Below are positions 4,531 through 5,277 of a stretch of DNA of 5,277 nt, one piece after another (positions within the stretch are counted from its first letter, which is position 1; each line of letters opens with the position of its first letter). A program made the position numbers and the translations under genes. The stretch is from an uncultured Clostridia bacterium (GTDB lineage: Bacteria > Bacillota > Clostridia > Oscillospirales > Acutalibacteraceae). The notes below the pieces were generated by a model. That model worked only from the letters and a program-made list of their open reading frames with translations, had not been told where the DNA came from and did not search any database. The stretch covers positions 1-5,277 of the forward strand of contig CALZMC010000059.1 of the NCBI GenBank assembly GCA_945788455.1, written 5' to 3'.

Positions 4531-5277
4531 TTATTTATATTCATTATAAAAATCTATTATACCGTTTTTTCTTGAAATAATTTCGTCAAACCTATCAATA
4601 TATTCATACGGATATTTTAGGTTGTATATTCGTTCAATTTTTCCGGAGTTTTGCGCCTTTAGTCTTGTTACAGCACCTGCACCGACTGCAAAAACAGAAT
4701 GAGTCTCGTCCATCATATATACATTGTAAAGACAGTCTCTACCGTTCTTGCACCAGCCGACATTCTCTAAATTTCCAAGACTTTTTGACTGACGGTACAT
4801 ATAGTATGGATAATATCCGTTATTAAAAAGTGCATCATTTGAATAATTGACCATATTTGATGCTGTTAATCTATCGGTCAAATCAAATGTACTGTCTCGT
4901 GTTACAAGATAAGCACCGCTTTTTAGCGCAAGAGTATGAACTGTAATACTGTCGGCACCAAGCTCAATAGCCTTATCAACGCTGTTTTTAAATGATTCGA
5001 GCGTATCATTCGGCAAGCCGGCAATCAAGTCCATATTGATATTATCAAATCCTAAATCCTTTGCAAGCTTAAAGGACTCAATCGTCTGTGCGGTAGTATG
5101 CTTTCTGCCGATTGTATTGAGTACATCATCGTTAAAGGTTTGAGGATTTATGCTTATACGGGTAACGCCGGCATTCTTTAGTGTCACGAGCTTATCTTTA
5201 GTAACCGTATCGGGTCTTCCCGCCTCGACAGTATATTCTCTGACCGTTGACAAATCAAAATTATCATCAATAGTGTC
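4531..5277 (-). CDS. hemZ: HemZ, coproporphyrinogen dehydrogenase-like radical SAM protein (5' end off window)
   Basis: The C-terminal 248 residues of a HemN/HemZ-family radical SAM protein; the frame stays open to the right edge (DTIDDNFDLSTVREYTVEAG...), so the TTG at 5253 is not the start. HemZ is the oxygen-independent coproporphyrinogen III oxidase-like protein of Firmicutes, cytoplasmic, proposed to decarboxylate coproporphyrinogen in tetrapyrrole synthesis; its true substrate in many anaerobes is unproven. Diagnostic stretches are TVEAGRPDT, RISINPQTFND, IGRKHT, NINMDLIAGLPNDT and SITVHTLALKSG, then the HemZ-type tail with PYYMYRQSKSLGNLENVGWC, YNVYMMDETHSVFAVGAGAVTR. The CxxxCxxC cluster motif would be in the missing N-terminal part, so activity cannot be judged. 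TAA ends it 62 bases before the next gene. No strong terminator follows; only a weak AT-rich dyad at 4500-4520. Confidence 0.93.
   Translation of the reverse strand, partial: DTIDDNFDLSTVREYTVEAGRPDTVTKDKLVTLKNAGVTRISINPQTFNDDVLNTIGRKHTTAQTIESFKLAKDLGFDNINMDLIAGLPNDTLESFKNSVDKAIELGADSITVHTLALKSGAYLVTRDSTFDLTDRLTASNMVNYSNDALFNNGYYPYYMYRQSKSLGNLENVGWCKNGRDCLYNVYMMDETHSVFAVGAGAVTRLKAQNSGKIERIYNLKYPYEYIDRFDEIISRKNGIIDFYNEYK

Noticed and set aside
1..5277. CRISPR, insertion sequence, tRNA or riboswitch
   Set aside because: No regularly spaced repeats, transposase motifs, terminal repeats, tRNA cloverleaf or conserved aptamer core were seen. All gaps are 135 bases or shorter and are accounted for by hairpins and promoter candidates.

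Overview
The window is a low-GC chromosomal segment of an endospore-forming Firmicute, most likely a gut-type Clostridia (Oscillospiraceae/Ruminococcaceae-like). This rests on the gene content: two sporulation genes (yabP, yabQ), HemZ-type radical SAM protein, rqcP, HU, Shine-Dalgarno sequences of the AGGTGA/GGAGG type, and frequent TTG/GTG starts. No rRNA, tRNA, mobile element, CRISPR or foreign-looking block is visible.

All eight genes lie on the minus strand, so transcription runs from the right edge to the left. In that order they are: hemZ (3' part only, gene runs off the right edge); an unrecognised 155-residue acidic coiled-coil protein; a SpoVB/YabM-like polytopic flippase; mazG (tandem MazG domains); hup (HU); rqcP (S4-domain ribosome quality control factor); yabP; and yabQ (3' end beyond the left edge). 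The block flippase-mazG-(hup)-rqcP-yabP-yabQ corresponds to yabM-yabN-yabO-yabP-yabQ of Bacillus subtilis, where divIC follows. DivIC may therefore lie just past the left edge, though that is inference. Every plus-strand reading frame I looked at is a shadow of these genes. There is no gene-free stretch over 300 bases; the longest gap is about 135 bases, between the flippase and mazG.

The genes combine envelope and spore functions (flippase, YabP, YabQ), nucleotide-pool cleaning (MazG), nucleoid structure (HU) and rescue of stalled ribosomes (RqcP). The least ordinary aspect is the boundaries. Four of the gaps hold hairpins followed by U-runs on the sense strand, some of them touching the next gene's ribosome binding site. 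The clearest are a strong terminator ending 13 bases before the flippase start and a hairpin that buries the yabP Shine-Dalgarno and runs straight through six U's into its AUG. The unit is therefore probably not one simple uninterrupted operon.

A clear sigma-A-type promoter (TTGCAA, 17 bp, TATAAT) drives the 155-residue gene. A similar candidate lies inside the 3' part of yabQ, and a weaker one lies before mazG. I see no wholly new multi-gene system; the candidates for follow-up are the coiled-coil protein and the hairpin-at-start-codon pattern.
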